Positions 10,500 through 22,229 of a DNA stretch of 64,000 nt are shown here, one piece after another. The notes below the pieces were generated by a model. It made no database searches. It saw nothing but the letters and a program-made list of their open reading frames with translations, and was not told the origin of the DNA. Each line of letters begins with the position of its first letter. Position 1 is the stretch's first letter. The translations under genes were made by a program, and so were the position numbers. This DNA comes from Dioscorea cayenensis subsp. rotundata (taxonomy: Eukaryota > Streptophyta > Magnoliopsida > Dioscoreales > Dioscoreaceae): positions 248,001-312,000 of the forward strand of contig NC_052489.1 in NCBI RefSeq assembly GCF_009730915.1, read 5' to 3'.

Positions 10500-12310
10500 C
10501 GAGAATACCCAGCCCCATTGATGGGAGAGAACGGGATAGATTGGAAGAGCCCTTGGTTTCTTCAAGTGCAGATCTTAGTCCCTTCGTTTGTCCTGTTTGA
10601 TTTGTTATGGCTGGAGGTAAGTGATCCTGCTTCCGCTACATATTAATTAGTTAATTTATGTGACATATTAGATGTCATACTCTAGTTTTATAATACGACA
10701 TATTTACGTGCTTAGATGTCGTATGCTATACTCCAATTAAATTTCTAACAGTTGGTAGATTCTGGGTAGGCTGGGGTTGATGGCACGCAAGGAGAGACAC
10801 GTGAGGAGATAGGTAATCTGCAGGAGCTCACCCACCATGCTGTGTTGCGGGTGCCTCGCGAGGGTGGTGAGGCGGTGCCATCGGCAGGCAATAATCTGGG
10901 TGATCTGGGGGCTCGAAATATACTGCCTTGCCAGAGAGGGGCTAAGACATACAGTGAGGGTTGCTTGACCAGGTCGGATGTGGGAATGGTTGAGCTCGGC
11001 TCCCTTCCTAACCCCGAGATTCCTGCCTGGAAGCTTCAGGATCCAATTGAGCGTCGTTCCCGGTCAGCGGTGGTGGAGTGGTGCTCCCACGATGGCATTG
11101 AACTGCCGAAGCATCACAAACGTACGAAAGAGGTCTGGAACCGACAGTCACGTCGATCGGCGGGGAAGGACCGATGGTTCCAAGGGTGATGCTGGTCCTT
11201 TAGCGGACGGCTCGAGAAGGTGCGGTGTCGAATGCTGGGTGGTTCGCTCAGAGAAGGCCCAGAAACCAGTGACAGTTGGAGTGGCAACATTGGTTGAGGT
11301 TGGCAGGGATAACTTCAGTTAGTCCGAGGTTGTATCTCGAGAGGAGATAGGGTTAGTTGATAAAGATCGTGGGCTGGGCTCGGCTTTTGTGGACCCTGTT
11401 GTCACTGATTTGGGTCCAGTGATGGAGGGTTGGTTGGCTATTGAAGTTGGGTTTTCTTCAGGCCCGAGAGGATATTATGTGGATCTTTTTTTGATTTGTG
11501 ATGTGGGCCTTTTCTCGGCCCATTTTAAGAAGGTTGAGGTTGCTGGGCCTGGAAAGGCTATTGGGCCAAGGAAGGACCTTCTTCAGGAGGCTTAAGAGGA
11601 GGTTTCTAAGAGTGGTGATCTGGTGTCTAGGAGTGTGGAACAGGGTGTTACTGATGCCCCACCTGCTTTGGCTCCGCCACTTGGTTTTCCTTGGAATTTT
11701 TTGTCTGGAGTTTGGGCGCTTGTTCCAGATAATGTTCATGGGTTCTCGGATGGTGTTAGTGGTCCTAGTTCCAGGATAGACGATGAGAGGAAGGATGACA
11801 CCCCAGTGGATAGTGATTTGCTTGATGAGATCGAGTCTAATGATTTAGTGTCCGAGTTCGATAGAAATCTCAAGCCTATTATGCCTGGGTTACAGGAGAG
11901 CAGTGCTGCTGACCCTAAGGTGCCAAATCCGGGAACCAGGCGCAGTGAGAGACAGAAGATTCCCTTTTCTAAGTGGAATGAAAAGACAGAAGATTTCAGA
12001 GGGTTCCAAAAAGAAGATAGAGGAGCAAATTGGTACCATCAGGCGTAGTATGGAGTTCTTGGGTAAGAGATCGGCTGAGATCTGTGAGGGCTCAGCGGCC
12101 GAGGAGGCGCCTTCTCAGTTGGAGACTTAGTCATTTTTCCTCTCTGGGTGGGGGTCTGCTGTGCCCTTTTTTGTTCTTTGTTGTGTTTGTCCGTTGTTTT
12201 GCATGTCTTTATTTGTTGTACCACATCTAGTACTTCTTCCCTGTGCTGCTGTTGTTGTACTTTTGTTCTGCTCCGTTTTCCCTTTTATTGAAGTAGTTTA
12301 TCCATTTTTT
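10500..12310 (+). mobile_element. LINE-like retroelement remnant with broken coding frames
   Basis: This 1.8-kb stretch is GC-richer than its surroundings and carries several plus-strand open frames (10842-11189, 10978-11322, 11389-11595, 11623-12048) separated by stops and frame changes. The 11389 and 11623 frames are the same frame interrupted by one TAA. The encoded protein is hydrophilic, with an acidic segment (about 11800-11880) followed by a basic RRSERQKIPFSKWNE-like tail, as often seen at the end of plant LINE ORF1 proteins. The end at 12285-12310 (AAGTAGTTTATCCATTTT) matches the 3' tail of a truncated LINE at 15472-15592. No reverse transcriptase was seen, so the class call is an inference. 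Confidence 0.4.
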
Positions 12311-12414
12311 AAATTTTTTTTTTTTTGTGACTAATAGAGCACAAATCATTTAAAGGATTATTAAAAAAAAACAAATACAGAGGTGCAATATTAAAAATAA
12401 AATTTATAAAACCA

Positions 12415-13032
12415 TGTAATGTTTGGTTTGAAAATAATAAAAAGTAAGGTTATATATAATACTACAAAAATACCTTTTTAAGAATTTCAAATGAAAACAA
12501 AAAAAATTTAACATGTGTAAGGTTATATATTACAAAAATACCTATTTAAAAATCTCAAATGAAAACAAAGAATTTTCACATATGATGAGTCATCATATAC
12601 TATTAGTGGCGGCTGGCCGGATCGTTGATGGAAACGGGTCACCAAGCGAGTGATGGTCGGTGATGACGGATCACGATGACCCATCCAATAACAACCAACG
12701 ATGGGTCATCGGTGATTACCGGTGGTAGATCACCAGTGGCATGTAGTGGCGGATCACTAGAAACTGGAGGCAATGAGCTGGTGGTCAATAGTTGTTGATG
12801 GTAGGTGATAGGTCATAATAGTAAATAATACCAACATATAAGGGTATTTTGGTCCATAACTTACAATACTTTTTAAACCTCCAATTTGGAATGTGGAGAA
12901 ATGAGGGTTAAATAGATATTTTGAAACCTCTATTTTACCCTGTATTACCTTTTTATATAACCATGAATCCAAGCATGATTTGATTCAAAACTTTACCTTA
13001 TAAAACCTCCAAAATCTTTCATCCAAGCATAC
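12415..13032. mobile_element. Probable non-autonomous DNA element with internal repeats
   Basis: The left end TGTTTGGTTTGAAA and, inverted, the right end TGCTTGGATGAAA look like diverged inverted termini. Inside, an AT-rich segment is present twice (about 12446-12501 and 12517-12569) and a GC-richer repeat sits at 12604-12800. No transposase is present. Boundaries and superfamily are uncertain. Confidence 0.35.
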
Positions 13033-13034
13033 AT

Positions 13035-13970
13035 AATTAAGAGTATGCAGAAACCCAATTGATGATCCACCTTCTCATTTGTTTCATTGATGATGTAGAA
13101 AATTTTGATTTAAAAAAAAAAACAAGAAAGAATAAATCACAAATTTATTACAATTAAACACTAGGAGTGACAAACAAAGTAACAACAGAAGAGTACAAAG
13201 ACCTAATAGATGTTGAAAACAACAATAGATGAACAAAAACAAAAAGCACACCAAACAAATGAAAAAACTCAAACAGAAAATCTGGGCGAAAAGATGGAAA
13301 ACTGGAGGGTGTCAGGAGGGTGGTGGAGATAGTTGTTCTGCTTCGTTTTGTATGGGTGTGTGTTGCTTCTTGTGTTGTCTAATCCATTATTTGTAGTTTA
13401 TTTTTTAATTCCTCTTTTCTTTTCTTACGGTAGAAAATTGAGGGTTTGTTGTACCTTTTGATTTTAATTGAATTGGTTTTAAAAAAAGAAATGGGAAACT
13501 TTGGTTATATTTGGGTCCATTTATTCATCTCTCTTCTGTCATATATATATATATATATATGTTGAGGATTTCTAAGTCAAAACTTTTGCTTTATTTGGAT
13601 TAATTGATTTATTCATATTACTCCTGAAATACATTAAATGTTCCAAAGTCCAAAATAATTGTTTAGATTCATTTTTAAAAAAACCAACCAATGCGGAAAG
13701 CCTTTAAACCCAAAAACAACTTGTTAGAAAATTAAAAAGCTAGTGGAATGATCTTCTTAACTAGAGAATGGTACGTTTACATTCAATTTTTGTTTTATTT
13801 TTATTTTTATTTTTTTGGCACGATTATCTTTCAACAGTTTTAATATTTAAAAAAATATATATACATATCCACATTTTCAAATCCATTGTATAATATGAAT
13901 CGAATTTTAGTTATTTATTTTTTAACTTCTCATCAAGATTTTGGTCACAGATAATATAGTTTTGACTGTA

Positions 13971-14013
<43 letters not shown>

Positions 14014-15440
14014 ATACTGTTTTAATATTTATTTATATAATTTGTAATGAATGAAAACTTCAAATGATGAAAACTCAAGCATTAATGCATCAACTATAAA
14101 ATCATTTTTGAATTGCCATATATATCCCAATATTAAAACCTTAACTCATAAAGACAAAAATAAATAAAATCTTACCAAATTTTAAAATATCTTTATTCAC
14201 ATCCATATCCAAACAACACCCAAGGACCACATTCCCTCCTTGCGACCCTCTCGCTATCTAACTCTCTCCTCCCTTGTATTTTTTCTTAGTTTTTTATAAT
14301 ATCTTAGTTCGATTAATTAAGATGGGCGGTCTAAAAAAAACAATGAATAAATTTTGGTGAAACAAATGGGGGTAAGATCCACATACATATTGGTGCTGGA
14401 CTCATTAGAATACAACCACATATCATACTCTCAGAAATATACCTTTATTTGCAAATCAAACTTTCACCATTTATGAAAATTTTTTATGGAAATTTAGATA
14501 TCAGTAGACCGTTTAATTATTGGTATAGATTTCAATGGTGTTAGGGTCATAATATTATATTATATTAATAGCTGGTAGCAATATAGTTCAGATCGTTGCT
14601 ACTGATTGATATATTAATATATATACTGCTTAATAACAGTAGCAATTGACTACAATATTACTATATCATTGCTGTTAATTACTATTTTACGTAGTAGTAT
14701 TATACTAATTACAACTAGTATTATTAGATTATATATTTTTCTGATCCAGATCCACTAGTATTACTATATTATTATTTTCTGAGACAGATATAAATTGTGG
14801 TACAGCAACAATAAATATATCTAGCTTACATATCTACCTATTTGTTTGGCCTATTTACTTCTAGTGGTTGGAGATTGTTGCAGAATCATCATCTTTGAAT
14901 TAAATTATTCATCATTTTATAATTAGTGAGAAACCAAAAACTAGTCTGGGGCCAAAATTAATTAATTAAATCTAGAGAAAGACTCAATTAAACATTTCAT
15001 CATCTTTTGTTATATTTTTTTTTTATTTTTTTTTAATAAAATAGTGGTTTATTCATTTTTATTAAAAAAAAACATTTTATCAATTAAGCGAAGTTAAGAT
15101 AGCCTCATCCACGTTTTCCATTTTTCTAATGAGACTTTACAAGTCAGTGTATGTATTTCTACAAGAGATCTCGCAATCAAAACCGAATAATATATTATTC
15201 ACAAACTGACAAGGAAAAGTAAATCATTAATATTCTTTCTGCCTTGTCCTTTATCAACTACTCCTACGACAATATGTCCCCATGCGACTTTTTAATTGGT
15301 TAATTGCCAAATTTAATGGCATTATATGAGACAATTCACATCAGTTAATGTTATACGATAATCAAGTGGAAAATGTTTATATCATGAAAATGCCAAATTC
15401 AATCGAATTTTAATAAATTGATGATTTATTTATTTTTTAA
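13035..15440. other. AT-rich intergenic DNA
   Basis: No gene recognised. It holds a (TA)n run at about 13541-13560, a long (TTA)n run at 13974-14012, and scattered A/T tracts. A short stretch near 15040-15060 (GTTTATTCA before a T/A tail) resembles the LINE 3' tails seen elsewhere. Confidence 0.6.
13974..14012. repeat. (TTA)n microsatellite
   Basis: About 13 uninterrupted TTA trinucleotide units. Confidence 0.95.
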
Positions 15441-15471
15441 AAAAAATCAAGCAGCCCTATAAAATAATGTT

Positions 15472-15592
15472 TTTTTTTAATAAAGTGGATAAACCACCAA
15501 TTTATTAAAAGAAAGAAACAAAAGAGTACAACAAAAAAAGGCCACGAACAAAAAAAGTCTAAAAAAAATAACAAACTGAAATCCTCACCAGG
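15472..15592 (-). mobile_element. 5'-truncated LINE insertion with 16-bp target-site duplication
   Basis: A 121-bp insert lies between two copies of CCTATAAAATAATGTT (15456-15471 and 15593-15608). On the minus strand it ends with GGTGGTTTATCCACTTTA followed by A-rich sequence, the same 3' motif as the LINE-like remnant ending near 12310. Truncated body, 3' A-tail and a long perfect duplication are the hallmarks of target-primed reverse transcription. Confidence 0.7.
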
Positions 15593-15643
15593 CCTATAAA
15601 ATAATGTTACTCATCTTATTTATTTTTCTTTTCATGCTTTTGT

Positions 15644-16956
15644 TGCTATAAAAATTAATAGGATGTATGCATGTCATTTTTTTCTTTTTTTTGTCATGCC
15701 TACTAGCAAATTTATTTGATTGATTTTTTTGGAAGTCATCATTTTTGAATGTTAATATTCTACATAAAAGTTATTCAAACTAAAAAAAGAAAAACATATA
15801 CCGAAACAAATAAAATTGATTTGTGCGTCTCATAGGTGACATTTGATATTAGTGATCCCTAAATTTATATATATATATATATATAGATAGATATAATTTG
15901 GACTCAAATAATTAATTGATTTAATTTGCTTTGTACTTACTGCATATTAATTGTATATGATATTTAAATAATTAGAATGAACCTTTCATGATAAAATCAC
16001 GTATCATCTGAGACATGTATAGATAGTAAAATTAATTAGATATGAATACCACTAGTTAAAGTAGTAATTCAAACTTCGTACTAGTGTTAGTAGTTGTTGT
16101 AACTAAACAACTACTTTTGATAATCAATTTATTACTATTCCTGGCAAGTACTATTACTACTATGCCTACTATTTTTATTAGTATTCTCTTGCGAGTAATG
16201 CTATATAAATTAATAGGATGTATGCATGTCGTTTTCTTCTTTTTTTTGTCATGCCTACTAGCAAATTTGTTTTGAATGATTTTTTAGAAGTCATCAATTT
16301 TTGAATGTTAATATTCTACATAAAAGTTATTTTTTTTATTATTTTTTTTTCGAAAAGCGATAAACGCCGGAACCCAGTGACGAACACGTAGGGGAGCAGC
16401 ACTCACCACCCAACCGTGCCCTCATCTTGCTCGAGATGGGGATCGAACTCGGGGAGCCACGCTCGACAATCGAGACGAACACTCTATGTAAAAGACCCAA
16501 TGTTAATAGACCAAATGGTCATTGGCTACATAAAAATTATTCAAATTAAGAAAAGAAAAACATATACCGAAACAAATAAAATTGATTTGTGCGTCTTATA
16601 TGTGACATTTGATATTAGTGATCCCTAAATTTATATATATATATATATATATAATTTGGACTCAAATAATTAATTGATTTAATTTGCTTTGTACTTACTG
16701 CATATTAATTGTATATGATATTTAAATAATTAGAATGAACCTTTCATGATAAAAGCACGTATTATCTGAGACATGTATAGATAGTAAAATTAATTAGATA
16801 TGAATACCACTAGTTAAAGTAGTAATTCAAACTTAGTACTAGTGTTAGTAGTTGTTGTAACTAAACAACCACTTTTGATAATCAATTTACTACTATTCCT
16901 GACAAGTACTATTACTACTATGCCCACTATTTTTATTAGTATTTTCTTGGGAGTAA
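15644..16956. repeat. Tandem duplication, about 555-bp unit, second copy carrying a SINE
   Basis: Copy 1 is 15644-16198 and copy 2 is 16199-16956. Both begin at TGCTATA followed by AATTAATAGGATGTATGC, and they match along their length apart from point changes and microsatellite length. Copy 2 is longer by a 194-bp SINE plus its 16-bp target duplication. The junction contains GAGTAATGCTATATA, the first 15 bases of the inverted-repeat element that follows at 16951. Confidence 0.9.
16332..16525 (-). mobile_element. tRNA-derived SINE with 16-bp target-site duplication
   Basis: The 194-bp insert interrupts copy 2 of the tandem duplication and is absent from copy 1, which gives the empty site. Direct repeats CTACATAAAAGTTATT (16316-16331) and CTACATAAAAATTATT (16526-16541) flank it with one mismatch. 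On the minus strand it has an RNA polymerase III B box, AGTTCGATCCC (16439-16449), and ends in an A-rich tail (16332-16352). A box A match upstream is weak. The SINE family is not named. Confidence 0.85.
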
Positions 16957-17160
16957 TGCTATATAGAGCGAAAAACCACACAACCCAGCCACACGACTGA
17001 TGTGGCGAGTGACGTAAAAAATATATATTTTTAATTTAATTAAAATAAAATTTGATAAAGCAAAACTAGGGCACAAGTCGGTCCTAGTTTGTCTCTCTCG
17101 TGTGAGCTCTCACTCTCTTTTTCGTGTGGTCGGTGCTTCCCTCCCCCGTGACCGGTCGCT

Positions 17161-17205
<45 letters not shown>

Positions 17206-17636
17206 GGTGGCCGCCGCTTCCCTCCCCTGTGATTGACCGCCGTTTCTCTCTTGTTTGGCTTTGAAGAAAAACTAGGGCACAGGTCAGTGGTGGACAAGAG
17301 AGAGAGAGAGAGAGTGACGGCCGGATCGGTGTGCACGAGATCGATGGTGTACGAGAAGCTTTCATTAAGATATGTGATACGAGAAGCGGCGACCAGGACA
17401 GGGGCCGACAGAGGGGGAAAGAAGCGGCAGCTGCGAGCGGGGACGGGGGAAGGGAAGCAAAAGTCGGGAGCGCGGGCCGAGAGTGGGGGAGGAAAGCAGC
17501 CCGAGAGAGAGAGACAGACTCACATGTTTACTTTATAAAAAAAATTAATTAACTAAAAAAATATATTTTCCACGTCAACAGCCACATTAGTCGTTTGGCT
17601 GATTCGTGTGGTTTTTTGCTCTATATAGCATTACTC
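16951..17636. mobile_element. Mutator-like non-autonomous element with about 90-bp terminal inverted repeats
   Basis: The left terminus (16951-17040) begins GAGTAATGCTATATAGAGC; the reverse complement of 17547-17636 begins with the same 19 bases and matches for about 90 bp at roughly 85 percent by eye. Long TIRs point to a MULE. Flanks TTCTCTTGC (from the duplicate junction upstream) and TTCTTTTGA agree at 7 of 9 positions, compatible with a decayed 9-bp target duplication. The 500-bp interior is GC-rich with a long CT run (17164-17202), internal duplications and AG-rich sequence, with no transposase; it could be captured DNA. Confidence 0.7.
17164..17202. repeat. (CT)n microsatellite inside the Mutator-like element
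   Basis: A nearly uninterrupted CT run that yields artefactual Arg-Glu-rich open frames on the minus strand. Confidence 0.95.
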
Positions 17637-17708
17637 TTCTTTTGATGCTATTTTTTTTAATTAATTACCATGTACTACCACAACACTGTAGTCTGTCACC
17701 CTTTTTCT

Positions 17709-18169
17709 TAGTGGTGTCAAACGGGCCGGCACAGCCCGGGCCCACTACAGCCCATGCACTATGCGAGCTTGGGCCGGCATGGCCCGCCAACCTCCAAGGT
17801 CGGCCCAGCACGTGGCCCGGCCCGGTTATATTATATTTTTATTTTAAACCCCCAAAATATAAAAAAAATACTTTAAAATTGCTTAAAAAAATAAAAAAAA
17901 ATCTTAAAATTCAAAAACATAGAACAAAAAGCTTTATTGACTAAATAAACAAAAAAATATACCAAAAAAAATTAAAAATAAAAGAAAAAACTTGCATTTG
18001 GCGTGACGGGTCATGTTGGCCCGAAGCGGGCCACGGTCCGTGCCGGCCCATGAGCTGTAAACCCCTAGCCCAGCACGGCCTGGGGTTTGGGCCATGCTTG
18101 GCCCGGGCACGCTACTGTAGGTCCAACTTGTGCTGGGCCCGGGCCGGCACGGCCCGTTTGACACCACTA
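17709..18169. mobile_element. hAT-superfamily MITE, 461 bp, with perfect 8-bp target-site duplication
   Basis: The element starts TAGTGGTGTCAAACGGGCC and ends with the inverse, GGCCCGTTTGACACCACTA. It is flanked by the exact 8-bp repeat CTTTTTCT (17701-17708 and 18170-18177). The TIR sequence, GC-rich subterminal GGGCCGGCACGGCCC blocks and 8-bp duplication are typical of plant hAT elements. The AT-rich middle has no coding capacity. Confidence 0.9.
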
Positions 18170-18177
18170 CTTTTTCT

Positions 18178-19860
18178 ATTACTGCTACTATTCAATTACT
18201 AATAGTACTACTATTACCGTATAGAGGTATGTATGGGCCGGATTTCAACTGGGCCAGCCCAGAACCAGTCCGGAAAAAACCCGTTGGGAAGTCTGATTCA
18301 CTGGATTTTGAAATAGAGAGTGTTGTTTTATGATATGCGATGATATATAGATAATTAGAGATGAGAAGTTGATTTTTTAAAAATAACCTCAGAAACTAGG
18401 AAATCAGTATGGTGGTTGTGGAAATGCTATAAATTAAGAGATGAATGATGAAGGTTATTACACATGTTTGGAATGGATATATGGCATACTAGAGTACTAT
18501 AGACTAGTGAACGTTTGCTACATTTGATAATGCATACTTACATCTAATCAGTTGCAATAAAAGCTAAAGATAACCAGCAGAGGTTTAATTATGATTAGTA
18601 ATCATTTATCTAATTAATTGAGTGATCGATTAACTGCTGTAACTGAGTTTTTTAATGTCAAATGCTGGCCTTGTATCTAGGAGCTTATGACTTTGAGATA
18701 GATTGGTGTAAATTTCCCATAAACAAGCACTTCACTACTGGTTCATTCATGTCATTTAGTTCTCTATTTTGTAGCTCATGAAATTAGATGCAATAGTAAA
18801 AATAGATTTGAAATGTTTCAAAGTAACTAAACAAATAAAGATCGACTTACATTGAAAGCAAGAAATTAAATCAAAATAATCCATTAGAAGAACTATGTGC
18901 TATGTAAGGATTACTTGAGATTCCAAGCTAATTTTGTTTTTTGTTTTTTTTTTAATTTAGATAAACCATGAATATACTATAATGACACAGAGTAAGGTAT
19001 TACAAGAGAGTTAATTTTAAACATGAGTGCAGTATGCTAAAGTGAGGTTCAATTAAACATAATGCAGTTTTATTTCTATCAGATATTTGGTATAATTATT
19101 TTTTAAAATAATTTTCACGCCTCTTAGTCAAGTCTTAGAGGTTTTTTTTGGACGCCAGAGGTTACTTAGGTAGGTGGGATATGTGAAAGCCAAAAACGAC
19201 AAATCCATTCATGAGATATATATTAAAAAAGATAAAAAAAAGCTAAGAGGAAGAAATTTAAAAAATAAAAAAAAAATAAAAAAGAACTTAGATGTTAGAA
19301 AGATGCGGGGGAGTATAAACCTAAGAAAAAAAATATATGGATGGATTTTTTAGAAACATTTTATCATCTAAATGGGTATATGTACAAAAACTTAAGAGAT
19401 TTATGATTTTTATTATTTATTTATTTTTTTAGGACATACTCACAGTTATATTATTTATCAGGGCATATACCTAAGTATAACAATTTTCTGGAGCTATTGT
19501 TGTTAGTGCCATGCCATGTCATGTCATGTTTTTAACAAAAACCACACGCACCCCCACTATCATGTTTTATGTCATCTTTCTCTTCCTCTCCCTCTTATAT
19601 TCACACAATTTCTTCATAGATTTTCTGGTTATGGGTCCAGCTAGATTAATTTCTTCATAAATTTTTTAGTTGTGCTTCTAGCTAGATTAATTATAAGTTC
19701 ATAATAAATTTTATTTTATGACGTATAAATTTATAGTTCGCTTTGGGTTGTTTGAAATTGTTTTATAAATATTTAATTTCACTTTTTTTTACATTACAAC
19801 CTTAGTGATTATGGTCTTTTATTTTATTTTTTAATTTTTCTTTCATGTTATTTTATGTCA
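18178..19860. other. Intergenic DNA, mostly AT-rich
   Basis: No gene recognised. A short segment near 18233-18300 again has GGGCCGG / GGGCCAGCCC words like hAT ends. A segment at 18936-19010, inverted, ends in a GGTTTATC motif plus A-tract like the LINE tails in this window. The expected left terminus of the CACTA element that follows was not found here. Confidence 0.5.
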
Positions 19861-19873
19861 AGGGACTAGAGAC

Positions 19874-22211
19874 ATGCCTAGGCATGGAGGATTTGGAAAA
19901 AGATAAAGAAAAGATCACAATATTGGAAAGGATTTTTCAAAAGAAATTGATACGACATTCCATCCTCAACCATTTGATGTCAATGGACCTACAAACACTG
20001 CAAGTGGATTAAGTAGTCATCATATTCTTCAACAGCCAAGAGAAGATTCTAATTTTATTGGTAAAATACAATACATAACATATGTCTTAAATTTTAAATT
20101 TAAATTAAACATTCATTTTTCATGTTTAATTTTTTAAATATTGTTATGTTACAATGCCTTTCAATTTTATTTATTGTAATAGGAATGATGGACAACACAA
20201 CTAAAAAGACAATTAGATGTCACTATAGAGGTCATTTTACATTTTCACAAGGACAAAAATATGTGAATGAAAAAGTGAAAGTGTCTGACTTTGACATTGA
20301 TTTTATAGCATATTTTGATATGTTGGATTTTTTGAAGGAAGAATGTGAATTTGACATTTTGAGAGGTGGCAAATTCTACTATTTAAATCCATCAAGCACG
20401 TTTGAGGATTTTAACGCCTTGGTTCTAGTTAAAGATGATGGAGATGTGCAAAACATGCTTGGTAGCTATGCAAGATTCAATTGGAAAGCCATTGATATAT
20501 ATACTCTATTGAAGGATTATGATATTGTAAATAATGCGTCTCTTGAGGAAAATTTCAGACATAGTGATGTAGATGTGATAAACAATGGGATTGAAGAAGA
20601 GCATGAACCAAGTTGTCCCCTTAATGATTGGTAGATATATTTTTTAATTTTTTTATGCCTTTTATTTTAATGCTTTTCATTTAGTTAATTGATTTATTTT
20701 TTTTCTTCTTATTAATAGATTCAAAAATTATTAAAAGAAAGACAAGAGGGCCTACACGTTGTATGAGACTCATTGGTTTAGAGAATGGACAAAAATTGCA
20801 AGTAGAATTTGATGATGACCACCAAGCTGTTGGTGATAACTCAACGGATTTTATTTGGTTTTTAGGACAAACAGTTAGAAATCGATCTTGTTGTCCTTTA
20901 CAAGTCAAAGAATGGAAAGATATTCAAAATGGTTCCATTGAGCATATGTGGAACATTATATTGGTAAGCTGCATAATAACTTATTATTTTTCTAATTAAT
21001 GCAATTATTATTTAATTTCTTCAAATAAGAACTATATAATTATATTAATTTTGAATATCATTTCATTTGTTTATTAATGATTTCTTTGTAGGAAAAGTTC
21101 AATTTTGAAATTCCAAGTGGAAGGAAAGAAGCTATTTATGGTCATATGAATGCTTTATATCGAGATTATAGACACAAAATGAAGAAACAATATTTTGATT
21201 CAAAAACAACTTATCATAATCGCCTAAAAAATAAGCCTAAGCATGTTACCATGAATGATTGGAAGTATTTGGTTAATCATTGGAGTGATACAACATTTCA
21301 GGTTAGTATAATTAATCTAATTACTTGATTTGTTATTGTTATAAAACTATAATACTTTTATTAAATGATTTTTTTTTCATTTTTTTTTATAGGAAAGAAG
21401 CATGAAGAATAAGAAAAATAGGGAGAAGCGTTCAATGCCTCCATACACAGGAACCAAAAGTTATGCACGACTAAGACACCAAATGGTATGAACAACATCA
21501 ATAATAATTTTTTGAGTTGTTTATTGAGTTGATAGTGAATAAAATTATGATACACATACAATTTGTTATAATACTAAAGATTTTTCATAGCAATATATAG
21601 TTGAATAATGTTTTAGCATGTTGTCATAATTTTTTTATTATAAAATGTCTTTTATAGAAAAAAGAAAAAGGAAAGGTACCTTCTCGTGTTGAAGTTTGGA
21701 TTGAATCTCGAAAAAGAAAGAGAGACAAAGAAATTGATCCTTTTCACAAAATATCATTGTGAGTATTATTTTATACTAGTTTTCTACTAATATCCTTTTC
21801 TATATTTTCTAATAAAAAAAACTACTTAATTGTTTTCCCATTATAATTATAGGTACAATTTGATCAATTGAAGAAACAACAAGAAGAAGGGCAAATTTCA
21901 CTAGATGATGAGGAAATCTTTCAAGAAGTACTCGGACCTGAAAAAAAAATGGTTATGTACGAGCATATGACCAGGGTAAAAGTATAAAAGATTATTTTGG
22001 TGTTATACCATCAAAAGTTGAACTTATGAAACAAATGGAAGCAACCAAAAAAGAAGCAAGCGAGCAAGTTGAAATGGCTAAGAGGGAAGCAAATGTAAGA
22101 GTAGAGGCAATGGAAAAGCAAATGGATGAAAAAATAGCAAAGATGAATAGAGATTGGGAAGAAAAAATTAAAATGTTATTTCATTTCCATGCTCCACAAA
22201 TGCAAGAGTAG
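19874..22211 (+). pseudogene. CACTA (En/Spm) Transposase_24-type accessory protein, disrupted
   Basis: Exon-like blocks are 19874-20060, 20183-20630, 20719-20963, 21092-21301, 21393-21485, 21658-21758 and 21853-22211. The second resembles the PB1-like N-terminal domain found in plant transposon proteins. Later blocks carry the pattern of plant En/Spm Transposase_24 proteins: ...RGPTRCMRL..., a W-x-I-x-EKF-like segment, HMNALYRDYRHKMK, and a C-terminal coiled coil (22026-22205) rich in Glu/Lys/Met. It is broken: an in-frame TAA follows the tenth codon, the joins 20630/20719 and 21758/21853 do not keep frame, and a run of nine A near 21941 shifts the frame relative to the downstream sequence. 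The role in transposition is inferred from the family. Confidence 0.75.
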
Positions 22212-22229
22212 ACATCCAATTTTTACAAC

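Noticed and set aside
13105..13429. Possible LINE insertion between GTAGAAAATT repeats (13095-13104 and 13430-13439)
   Set aside because: The A-tract lies on the wrong side for the apparent minus-strand orientation of the LINE-like tail, and a 10-bp AT-rich repeat can arise by chance.
17040..17552. Arg/Glu-rich open frames on both strands
   Set aside because: Produced by CT/GA repeats within the Mutator-like element.
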